Shown piece by piece: positions 48,138-58,621 of a stretch of DNA of 64,000 nt. The position numbers were made by a program, and so were the translations under genes. The stretch comes from Beroe ovata (Eukaryota > Ctenophora > Nuda > Beroida > Beroidae), in contig CAMPET010000080.1 of assembly GCA_946803715.1 (NCBI GenBank), positions 86,629 to 150,628 on the forward strand, written 5' to 3'. Position 1 is the stretch's first letter. Every line of letters starts with the position of its first letter. Below the pieces are notes generated by a model that was given only the letters and a program-made list of their open reading frames with translations, was not told where the DNA came from and ran no database searches.

Positions 48138-51100
48138 GTCATGTATTCAATCCCAAATATGACAAAAAATTGTCAGATTTTGTGTGCAATAACGCAGCCG
48201 CGAGATAAACTCAAAATATAATATCGAACCTCTCAAAGGGAGGAAAGTTTAAACTTTGATTAAAAATACTCTCGTCGGATATGGTCTTATTAAACTGAAC
48301 TCAAATCATTATCCATTATAAAATGTGAAAGAATAAAGCATACTTTGAGAAGTAATATATATCTTTTTCTCGATCCAAGTTTAAATATTTTAGTTTTCAT
48401 CAATCGCGAATCAATGAAAATTAATATGCAAAATTAAAATGGAAATCATTCTGATATGCCATTAAATCTGTTGTAGAGATATGATGAGAGTGTTTAAAAT
48501 AAGAGATATTTATGAGAAAAGTGATACATTTGCGAAATACGGATAAAATTTTTTATATCCCTTCGAAAATTGCTGCGTTTTGAGTGCATATGAATTTTAG
48601 ATTAACGTTTACAAAATGATTGATCTAATAAGATTCTATCTGATAATTACAGTATATTATTCAATCCAAGTCACATGTTCTGATGACGTAGTGCAGTAAT
48701 AGTGAGTGATAGAGCGATATTGAATCCCAACAAAGCAGAATTAGCCAACGTCGGCTGTTTTTAGGTGGGCCACTATTTATTTTTATGATTATTTATCAAT
48801 TATTATTGAGTAGAATACCGATTTTACGTATTAGTCATGAAATCATACGTCTAAAGACGTATCCAAGACGTATCCAAGCAAAGTATAAATTCATTAAAAC
48901 CTTTTAAACTATTTAAACTTGCCCCTACAATTCAAAGATAAAATTTTCGAGCAAATGTGCTTAAGATTAAAATTTAACACTTTTAAAAACCATCATACCC
49001 CAAAGCATGGTAAGCATTAACTTAACTTTTGTTTAAAATTCATTTAACATTTCCGACAACGTACACTAACCGTAACGAAATTCATATTCTTAATAACTTA
49101 GTGAATGTTTTAATACAGGAGTAACAATTATTTCAACAGACAGAATTAGCTAATCTAAAACTTTGTGAACACGATTTGACTGATGCAAATTGTGTTTTGT
49201 AACATCACATCTCAGAAATGATTTCATATCACGATTTTCATCACAAGTTCGGTGTTGATAACGAATCACTTTGCATGAACCCCATAAGCATCTTACCAAG
49301 AGTAGAAAGCTCTATAATTTGATATTAGTCACCATTTGACAAGAAAGTTTTGGAAGAGAAACTTCATAACATTTCTATAACTTCTATTTCTTGACCTCGA
49401 GTCATGATAGATACATAGATAGCTTAACATGATATTGGGAAGTCACTTTTAAGTTAGCTAAGAAGTAAGTCGCCTGGGAGAGTAATCAGCTGGTCACAGA
49501 TTGATGATTATCCACGCGATGGTTGTTCATAGCAACAGTTGCTAAAAGCAACAGTTGCTATTAGCAACAGTTTATGACAGTTGCTAAGAAACTGTTTATC
49601 ACAATTACCAAGACTCCTATGAGTAGAACGCCAGGAGACAGGGTGGTGGGGAACAGTTGTTGCATTTATCAAGACACCAGGGACAGTTATGTTATGAACA
49701 CTCTAACCACTTCACCGGCTAATCCCCTCTATTAAATGGATCGTATTCCACCATTTGATAGATAATTTGGTGTATATTTTTCTAACGAATTAGTAATACT
49801 ATCACTTAATTATTATTTTCACCAGAATTTGGGGAATTGTGCCGTGGAAGCAGTGAAACAAGGGTGTTCAGTAATTGTTAACAATATATTGAAATGTTGA
49901 ATAACGTTACATTGAAGTTTAAAACACTAAAAGTGATTGAGAATTATATCAGTTTAGTTTATAACATCCTTCTGGAGTAACTCTGGAAAGGGATCTTCTC
50001 GCTGCATCAAAACTTCTTTACTCACCTAATATTTCAGTTGCTTCAATTAACTAATTAACTAGACTAAGAGCACAGAGAAATTCGCTATCTACTTTAATAA
50101 CTCTTTCTCGACGTCTATCACTTTTTTGAATTCTAATGAAATTGAAATGAAGGTTTATGATAATGTACAATAATCATTACTTAAAGAATCCTCATCATAT
50201 TGAGATTATAACCTGAACCTAATCAAATGAAATGATTGTTAATTGACTAAAATCCATTTTAAATTATTTACAATTGATTGTTTGGTTAACTCTAATCTAA
50301 TATCGAAATCAAAAATCATTATCAATGGTTGTTAGGAATTAAGAATCAAATTTGTAGAGTTTCAAGATATCATTCGCATTAAGTTTTGAAAGCTTTTATC
50401 TGAAGTTCATTTATTCAAATCGTTTTAAATTCATTTTGAAATATAACTTTTAAATCTCTCAGCAGCACACAAATGACCATAAGCATTGACATTAATTCAG
50501 CTACGATTAATAGAATTTCCTGATAATCAGCTATACGTCCTATCGACTAAGCCTCATTTCAAGTTTAGATGGAAGGAACTCATTTAAGAAATTTAGATGC
50601 TAATTCTACTGACTACGATGATTGCTAAACAGCTAAATACATTGCCCAGCAATTCAGTTAATAAATGGGGGAGTTGATTCCTAAATTATTATTCCTCGAT
50701 TCATATATCATTGATAAACAATAATTGGTTCTGCTAGAAATCAGAAAATTAAATCTCTATCATTACTCCGCTAATCTGTTTATGATGACTCTAATTATAA
50801 AATAGGGGAGGATTATAAAATGACTTGTGATAACTCTGATTTTTATGATTCTGGATTCAAACGAACAAGTATAAACGTAGAAGCACTCTCGGGCGCGGAA
50901 TGAAAGCTGAATGAAAGCTCTTTCATATTAGCTATCCAAGACTGATAGTTAGGGGTAATTTGGCATGGGAAAAATACATCTATTCTACAAAAACTACAAG
51001 AAAACTACTGAATCACACACTCATTCTGTCTGACAATCTGATTAGTTCTCCTGCTGTCCTCTGACGATCTGACACAGGCATCTGAACCATAGATCTGAAG

Positions 51101-51164
51101 ATCTGAACTTGTTCCGGGACCACTAATCATACTCATAGCTACTTTATCATAGCTCTACATCGAG
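48138..51164. other. AT-rich gene-free stretch
   Basis: No exon could be supported on either strand. Two X-box-like palindromes, GTTGCTAAAAGCAAC (49538-49552) and GTTGCTATTAGCAAC (49554-49568), stand out from the AT-rich background. Confidence 0.5.
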
Positions 51165-54100
51165 CTATGTCTTACTATCGACATTCTGTCCCATGACCTT
51201 TGCCTTCATCACACTAGCTATATGTTTCTGACTGCCCATGTGGATGCCCAGATTAGCTTTCCTGGCTGTCCGGTAGTCACAGAGCACACAGACATACGGT
51301 TTTTCCTCAACGGCATGGGACTCCATGTGTTCGTGAAGGTACATACGCCGGGATGTTCGGAACGAGCAGAGCTTGCAGTGATAGAGTCTGCCCTGGGTGT
51401 GTGTCCGCATGTGTATCACTAGATTACCCCTGCGCAGGAGAGAGGGGGGTGAGAAGGGGGGAGGGAGGGGGAAGAGAGGTGGGAGTTAGAGAGGTAGAGT
51501 GGAGAATAGGGGGGGTAGGGAGAAGAGAGGTGGGCGACAGAGGGGGAGGAGGAGAATAGGTGGGGAAAAGGGGAGAACCTTACAGTAACACCAATATCTA
51601 TGGTTCTATTATCGGAGGATTGATAGCAAAACTCATTTATAATTTGAGGAAATCATTCCTTCAGATTTATCTGGGTACCTAGATATAGCATTACCTACGT
51701 TCTACATAATTATCTCTGGGCATTTTGTCAGTGTCTGCACAGATCGACATATATTTAATATTCAAGTTTTGGAGTTAAATGGTGCTCATACAGGAAATAC
51801 TAAATAATATATTCTCGCCAGACCAATTAGAAGCTCGAGTGGCTTAACCAGAAAATTACCAACTAATTATAAATCCACTAATATTCCACTTTCAATCTCC
51901 CATTACCTCCATGCCCCAAAGGGGAATTTCTGACGATGTTTTTGGCACACAGGTGGTTTAGGTGTACCTACCAAATGTATCGATTTACACAACACAAAGC
52001 ATAGCCGTATTGGGTTACAATAAACCACATGACGAGGCAAGGTTAATTGTTTAATTGTTTAATCAGTTATAGCAGTGGCGCGATAGCGCATATTTGCGAT
52101 ATGCGAAGGTTGAAATCATCAGACTACATTCTCTCGAAATTGAAATTTGAAATGTCTTATCGGAGTAAGGGAAATATACGGTATTCTTGTTTTCTGACAT
52201 AATGCATAAACCGACAGGACAAACCTTGGAACAACGTGTCGGGTGGCCCTTAACATGCTTCAGTTGCCTTCACGCCAATTTAGGGATCACTATAGCATAG
52301 ACCCCAATATCAAAAACCAGTTTTACCACCATATTAAATAACCCACCTATGATCACTCTTGTAGTCACAGATTTGGCAGGTATACGGCTTGTCCCCCGTG
52401 TGATCTCGTATATGCTTCACATAGTCCATCTTATCGATTGTTGTAAAGTCACAGAACGAACAGTCGAATGTTTTGCAACCTCCTGTTGCTCCGGAAATGT
52501 TGCTCATAGCAACCCCTCCACCAGGACTTAATCTGAAAGTAGATGGGTCATGATACGTGAGATTATGGTGAGGTTTAGATGAATAATAAGTGTCAATAAA
52601 GATGGTAGTGGGGTGGAACAGTAAAAGTGAAATGAGTCACGTTCTTTATACCTGGATGTCTTGATATGATCTAATGAATGATACGAATACACAGCTCTTC
52701 ATGTTCTAGCAGTCATTCCTGATGTTTCACTTCATCATGAGACTTCGAACATTTTACTCTGAGAAGTGAGAAAGTGTGCATTGTGTTAACTCACTGCGTA
52801 GAGGGTCCGGGGAGGGAAAGTTGAGAAAGTGAACCAAGGAAGGAAGAAACAGAGTTGAGATTGCTAACACTGTTCAAAACTGCTGCAGCCAGTCTGGAGT
52901 GAAAGTTAATAGTGAGAAAATTTTGATGGTATTGAGTTTGAATTTATGACAGATGCGACCAAGTGAACAGTCGAAGTTGAAAAGGTTTCAGTGAGGCAAT
53001 TAAGTGGTTGTATGCATGAATCATAGCAATTTTCAACAACCAAATAGATTCCAAAGAAAAGGGTGAGAAGGGAGAGCTTTTGAGTTGACTTATGTTTAGC
53101 AAGAAGCATTGAATACAAATACAACAGCTTACCTTTCAGCATCCTGCTCTGAAGCCTGCACTCCTGCTTGATGCGGATTGAGGGTAAGAGGAAGGTTGCT
53201 AGTAGCAACACTAAAGTTGCTATTAGCAACGCTGTTCGGCGTTTGGATTGTGCTTTCATCATCAAATGATATGTTCTCCATTTTTATCGCTTCTCCGGGG
53301 AGTTCTTGCTTGACTGAGCCATTCTCAGACTCTGACGGCTTGAGAGCTGGATCTGAATAGGTCATTTGCTTATTGTTACGAGTGATTCCCCTGAGCCACT
53401 CATTATCTACCTATAGCCAAATTTAGCCCTTAATCCACTAACCCAGCATTTCTACGCTTCACCCCTAATGAGATCCATGAAATATATAGGATGTCTCATG
53501 CTATAACACTTAAGAGTGGCAAGATGTTTTTGCTAAAAGCAAGTACGCAAATTACATGTTCTGCTAAACTTGCTCCTGATTTCATTAGAATATCCCTATC
53601 AAATTATGCTGACTGGGTCATGATGATCATAGGACGTGGTGTAAATACTGCCATCCTTGAGTCTTGACAACATAGCCGATCTTTAAGAAGTTTGCAAATT
53701 GGAAGCAAATGGTCGAGCATAAAAATGCATCCAGGATAACAGAAAGTGCCACACATCGATTATGTCCATTTATTGAGCTATAAATAAACAGAGATGGTTA
53801 TCCAGCAAAGATGTGGTTTGAAGGCTATTCAGGAAAATGGACAATGGACATAGGGGAACAACACTGAGTTTCGAGGATGCTAATCGTTATTTACGATAAA
53901 TTACCTTCTGGGGTGACTGCTTCCATGTTTGGTAAACAATGATTCGTGTTTCGTTGTTCAGGAGTCACTGGATCCAACATATCTATATCCTCCCTGGAAT
54001 AACTTGATCAATTTCCCACTTTATCAAATAGCAGCTATGGGAAAATCAGTTTCTACATCAACATCTTAATCACGGATCTTGCTTTGTATACAAATTACCT

Positions 54101-55052
54101 TGGTTCTGTATCTTCAGTCACCATAGGAACAGTTGTCATGGTATCTTGGTTAACTGCATCATTACTCTCAGTTTTGATCTCCACCTGACTTTCACCTATT
54201 CTATCACTTTGGTCAGGTGATACAAGATGATTGGGAACAGCGGTTCTTGGCTGACTCACAACAGACTTCTGCACATGGTGGACAGGATTTGCTATCAATG
54301 GAACAGGTTGACTGACATTAGCAAGAGCATTATTCATAGCTACTTCATCACATAGGCTTTGGGTCAGAGTCTCCAGCTCTTTTTCAAGCTGCTCAAACTC
54401 TGGAGGAAAATCACAATATGAATCATATGATTATGAAACTATTTAAAGGATTAACTGAACATGATTCAAAAGTACCTGAACTGTGCTGAGAAATTTGCTG
54501 ATCTAAAAGTTCAGGATCAATTTCCCCTGGCACGGAGTTGTGTTGAGAATTGTTGAGAGGGAACCCAAGAATATTAGGCTCTCTCAGGCAGGGCCTCTTG
54601 CTACTTGGATATATGGACTGCTCTGACTCTCTGAAGAGTAAACATTTAATCTAACTTTCACACTGACAACTGTGAAACAAAATCTCTCATCCAAATTCCA
54701 ACCTTATATCAAGGTCATGATGAATATGATGGAAATCTGGTGAAGGAACACTGGCATCAGAAACTGCTTCTATTACAGGTGATAAATGTTGAACTGAAAA
54801 TAAGGATTATGCAACTTGCAACTATCGTGAACTTACAACTATTAAGCGACTGGCAACTTTCATAAACTATATAAGCACACAAGTTGAGGAAAGCAATTGA
54901 CCTATTGAGATAACACGGACAGCAGTATCCAATAAGAAGACAATGAAATCATTGTCACTCTTCTGTTGGAAGTGAAACTCAGTTTTCTGTTTCAAATACA
55001 AATTAAAGACATCAGATGTTGTTTGAATTTGAAAGGTATCCACCATATCTTC
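51165..55052 (-). CDS. C2H2 zinc-finger protein with four C-terminal fingers (putative transcription factor)
   Basis: Exons 55052-54902, 54793-54703, 54630-54476, 54399-54099, 53993-53905, 53352-53133, 52893-52795, 52532-52347 and 51429-51165 keep frame. From the in-frame ATG at 55046 this gives about 516 aa, but that exon has a good acceptor, so an upstream exon may hold the true start. The N-terminal 50 residues (DVFNLYLKQKTEFHFQQKS) form an unrecognised compact segment. The middle is Ser/Pro/Asn/Gln-rich with a short predicted coil (FEQLEKELETLTQSL) and a VEIKTE motif resembling a SUMO site. The C-terminus has four fingers: CSFC...HIRDH, CQIC...HMRTH (split by an intron), CKLC...HMESH and CVLC...HMGSQKH, linked by TGDKPY and VEEKPY. 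Finger spacing suggests sequence-specific DNA binding. Family not assigned. Confidence 0.85.
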
Positions 55053-55340
55053 CTGGCAAAGAAAAATAGATCAATCTTACATGGACAATGATTCCTGTCA
55101 AGTTAAATTCAAACTATAAATCATCAGGTTTACGAAAATAAGGTGGCATCAGTAGTATCAGCGAATTTAAATATCTATTGAATCATCAAATGATTGGTCA
55201 AATATATTGAGCACTGCATATGTCAACCCACGCGATAAGAAAACTATATTGATAGCTCTGATTATTGAACAATTTACAAAATAATGCAAAATAATCAATC
55301 AGCACATATTGTCCTATTGTGCCTGAAGTACAAATTGATT

Positions 55341-55431
55341 GTAGGATTTTACCCTACCGTCGGTGCGCGCTTTTCAATCCGCCCCTTGCCAGGGATAAAA
55401 TCCCGCCAGCAAGGGTAGGGTGAAATCCTAC
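55341..55431. mobile_element. Short 91-bp foldback element
   Basis: The ends GTAGGATTTTACCCTACC (55341) and GGTAGGGTGAAATCCTAC (to 55431) are inverted repeats with one mismatch. The interior has a second inverted pair (CCTTGCCAGGGAT / ATCCCGCCAGCAAGG). It looks like a minimal MITE or stem-loop unit immediately upstream of the zinc-finger gene. Confidence 0.6.
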
Positions 55432-55514
55432 AAACAAATTGACTAAACAGACTGAGTCAGAATAAAATAAAATATCTTTTATAAAGTTTCATAATTCATA
55501 TGATGATTCATCAA

Positions 55515-55800
55515 ACCATCATACGCAGCATGCATCAGCGGTTTAGCATTACCAGACAAGACCGTCTGAGAATAAGTATGCGGCGCGCGCGGCGCTCAAA
55601 ACGATATTCTCGACATGCCGGCCCTAAAAGTTGTCGAATGTTACTTGACAATAATTCTTTAGCTTTAATTCGCGCGCGGCGCGCGCGAGAAACAGGGCCA
55701 GGTAGCATAACATTTGACTTGCCGGATGCTATCTGTCCACTGCTTTTTGCGCGCGGCTCGTGTCAGCTGGGCCTAGCATTGCCAGGCTAGGCAACTACTC
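55515..55800. mobile_element. CGCG-rich MITE-like element, copy 2
   Basis: Contains CATCAGCGGTTTAGCATTACC (55533), GTCTGAGAATAAG next to CGGCGCGCGCGGCGC, GCGCGCGAGAAACAG and CTTGCCGGATGCTATCTGTC, all found (some inverted) in the element at 10886-11320. Exact ends not set. Confidence 0.55.
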
Positions 55801-55832
55801 AACTAGGGTGTATCATGACTCGACAATTTTAC

Positions 55833-56240
55833 GTGCTGAGCTATTTTGCATGGCTACCAAAACTCAATAGTTTGCATGGCGTGCTCAAAAAATAAATGGG
55901 ACTAATTAGCAAAGCGCAAATAAATGGACCAGCTGTCATGTGTCAGAAAATAGTTTGCAATGTATGTGCCGCACAAAATTCTACACTGTGTAATGTGTAT
56001 ATTATCGAATAACCATATCATCACAAATGTGTTTTCATGATTCAAAGAGCAGATGAAAATGCATACAGGAAATCAGGTCCATCATTATCTTATCATTAAT
56101 TGACAAGAATCTATTAGCATAGAAATTAGAAATCATGTCAAAGAATGTTGAGGGTTTACAGTATACCGAAGTGGATTTATTTATGGCTTATTAGTGCTGA
56201 GCTATTTTGCATGGCTACCAAAACTCAATAGTTTGCATGG
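55833..56240 (+). repeat. 47-bp direct repeat bracketing 314 bp upstream of REXO4
   Basis: 55833-55879 and 56194-56240 are identical over 47 bases (GTGCTGAGCTATTTTGCATGG...TTTGCATGG). The second copy ends in a splice donor (CATG|GTAAGT) that can join the acceptor at 56308-56309, so it is probably the 5' untranslated exon of the REXO4-like gene. Confidence 0.8.
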
Positions 56241-56312
56241 TAAGTAATCCTTTGTGCCTGCTGGAAAACTTAAGGCAATATTCTTAAATTTTATCAATAT
56301 TTGTTCTAGCGT

Positions 56313-57104
56313 ATGGCTAAACGGAAGAGAAAGGCAGCTCCCAAGACTCTGGATGGCATTCCAGGTGCAAAGAATTGGAAGAAACTTTGTAAAGAACTGT
56401 CAATTTCAATCCCTACAAAGACTAAATGTCTTCTCAAGAGTAAGGATGTCCAAGAATGTGACACTCCCATCAATAATAAGCCTCAAAATGTTACTATCCT
56501 AAAGAGTAAGGAAAAGTCAAGCAACATAACCCATCGGCTTGCTCTGGATTGTGAAATGGTTGGATGTGGACCTGAGGGGGTAAACAGTCAGTTAGCAAGG
56601 ATATCCATTGTAAACATTCATGGTGAAACTGTCTATGACCAAATAGTTCTCCCTCAAGAAACAGTGACTGATTACAGAAGCCATATTACTGGATTAGATA
56701 AACAAACCCTTTCTAGCCAAGGGAGACCATTCAAAGAGGTCCAAAAAGAAGTTGCTAGTATGATAGACGGAAAAATCATAATTGGTCATGATATCAAGCA
56801 TGACTTTCAATGTCTACAATTTTCACACCCTAAGAGTTTGATCAGAGATACATCTAAGTATAAACCTTTCAGAATTGCATCTAAAGGGAACTCTCCATCC
56901 CTGAAGAAGCTCTGTAAACTGATATTAAATCAAGACATCCAGGATGGGGCTCATGACTCTGTTGAGGATGCAATTGCTACACTGCAACTTTATAAGAAGC
57001 ACAGGGCAGCATGGGAGAGGGGGATTAAAAATCACAAGAAAAGGAGCAAAGAAAAAGAATGTGCAGACAGTGAAGATGATGCACAAGATAATGTTGAAAA
57101 TTGA
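56313..57104 (+). CDS. REXO4: REXO4-like DEDDh 3'-5' RNA exonuclease
   Basis: Single coding exon of 263 aa. A 5' untranslated intron probably ends three bases before the ATG (TTGTTCTAG|CGT). The N-terminus is lysine/arginine-rich (KRKRKAAPK), fitting nucleolar targeting, with NWKKLCKEL as in REXO4 relatives. The DEDDh core is complete: ExoI D79 and E81 in LALDCEMVG, ExoII D164 in GHDIKHDF, ExoIII H214 and D219 in HDSVEDA. TGL and RDT motifs of the family are present. The tail is basic then acidic. Family members process pre-rRNA. This is shorter than human REXO4 mainly in the N-terminal extension. ISG20-type relatives are the alternative, but the basic N-terminus favours REXO4. Confidence 0.9.
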   Translation: MAKRKRKAAPKTLDGIPGAKNWKKLCKELSISIPTKTKCLLKSKDVQECDTPINNKPQNVTILKSKEKSSNITHRLALDCEMVGCGPEGVNSQLARISIVNIHGETVYDQIVLPQETVTDYRSHITGLDKQTLSSQGRPFKEVQKEVASMIDGKIIIGHDIKHDFQCLQFSHPKSLIRDTSKYKPFRIASKGNSPSLKKLCKLILNQDIQDGAHDSVEDAIATLQLYKKHRAAWERGIKNHKKRSKEKECADSEDDAQDNVEN

Positions 57105-57162
57105 ACTTATATTCTCGAGTCTGAGGAGGCAATATGATTGGGATTATAATTAAGTTATAGTT

Positions 57163-57359
57163 GATTGTAAGATTTTGCCTGTTGTGTGTAGCTTAATTGT
57201 GTGCTTAATTTGTTTCATTACAGTTCAAATGAATGTATTTGCAATTCTTTTTAACAGTATTCCATATCACAATCTTGATTGACAGCTACAATGGCTGAGA
57301 AACCAGAAGACCTGAATTTGCCAATGTCTGTGGTTACCAGAATAACCAAGGAAGCATTA
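57163..57359 (+). pseudogene. Partial second copy of the POLE3 5' end, cut at an N (probable assembly artefact)
   Basis: The sequence from GATTGTAAGATTTTGCCTG through the start codon at 57291 to codon 23 repeats at 57391-57586 with few differences. The copy stops at the unknown base 57360. One coding difference was seen (CCA/CCC, synonymous). This is the same pattern as the joint at 17344. Confidence 0.75.
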
Positions 57360-57517
57360 NAGATGCCGCGGGGGGCTTGCCAGCCCCCTGATTGTAAGAT
57401 TTTGCCTGTTATGTGTGACTTAATTGTGTGCTAAATTTGTTTCATTACAGTTCAAATGAATGTATTTGCAATTCTTTTTAACAGTATTCGATATCACAAT
57501 CTTGATTGACAGCTACA

Positions 57518-58229
57518 ATGGCTGAGAAACCAGAAGACCTGAATTTGCCCATGTCTGTGGTTACCAGAATAACCAAGGAAGCATTACCTGATGGGTGTCT
57601 TATAAGCAAGGAAGCAAGACTTGCGTTGAGTAAAGCTGCCAGGTAACCCCAGTTTGTGACAGTCTATTGACCTGATGTGGATTCTGGTAATGATAAATTG
57701 CTCACACATTGCTCACATTGCAGTGTATTTGTTCTGTATGCCACAAGTTGTGCGAATACGGTAGCTCAGAAGGGCAAGAGGAAGACTCTCACTGCACCGG
57801 ATGTTTTCACAGCCATGGAAGAAATGGAGTTCGAAACATTTCTTGAACCTCTGAAAGACAGTTTAGAGGTATTAGCTGATGCAAAGCATCCTCATTCTTC
57901 TGCAAAGAACCTTCCGAAATTGAATCTCTTGATTCCAAATATGTAGCTTCACTGAATGAATCATCTTTCAGGCATTCAGATCAGAACAAAACCAGATAAA
58001 AGAACGCAAAGCTGCAAAAAGGAAGGAAAAAGATGAAAAAGACGCTGCTGAGAAGGCAGCCAAAGTTTCATCCCTTGACAGTGCAACACTGGTGTCACAG
58101 GAACTTGCTCAGACAGTTGACACCACAGAAGAAATGACAGTCGATGAAACTGCGACACAATCAGCTGAGAGTTATAACCCAGAAACTGTAACAATAGAAG
58201 ATTCAGATGAAGCAGAGGTTATAGAGTGA
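57518..58229 (+). CDS. POLE3: DNA polymerase epsilon subunit 3 (histone-fold protein)
   Basis: Three exons (57518-57642, 57724-57868, 57972-58229) give 175 aa. The start [11 protein letters not shown], then [39 protein letters not shown] and [12 protein letters not shown], match the POLE3 histone fold closely. The C-terminal tail begins lysine-rich ([14 protein letters not shown]) and becomes acidic ([10 protein letters not shown]), as in the family. POLE3 pairs with POLE4 in the Pol epsilon holoenzyme and in the CHRAC chromatin remodeller and binds H3-H4. The gene lies about 400 bp downstream of REXO4 and 390 bp upstream of the hnRNP U-like gene on the same strand. The partial upstream copy is probably not functional. 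Confidence 0.95.
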
Positions 58230-58621
58230 AATCACCAAATGGGGTTTCTAGAATGAGTTCTAGAATCAGACGAGTCTCGATTCGAATCGATGTAATATTG
58301 ACCTCAATTAAATCTATTGAATAGTGCTTCAATTATTGGTTTCAGAGCACCTACAGTTAGTAGACCGAGCTCAAAGGATTCAGAATTGACGTTTTTAACA
58401 TAAATTTTTTAATATTTGAACTTGAGTTAACCCAATAACAAATGTTGTTATTAATTATTTAACTTTTGTTATGAGATTTAATCGCCTGTTTTTACATTTA
58501 TGTATGCGTTTTGGCTATAAAGTGCATGGTTTCTTGGGTTTATATTATATATATCTGATCTGTCTTTTCGTTGACCTAAACGCGTTTTTAGGAGTGTTAT
58601 GTGAGTGAAACGATCTTCAAA

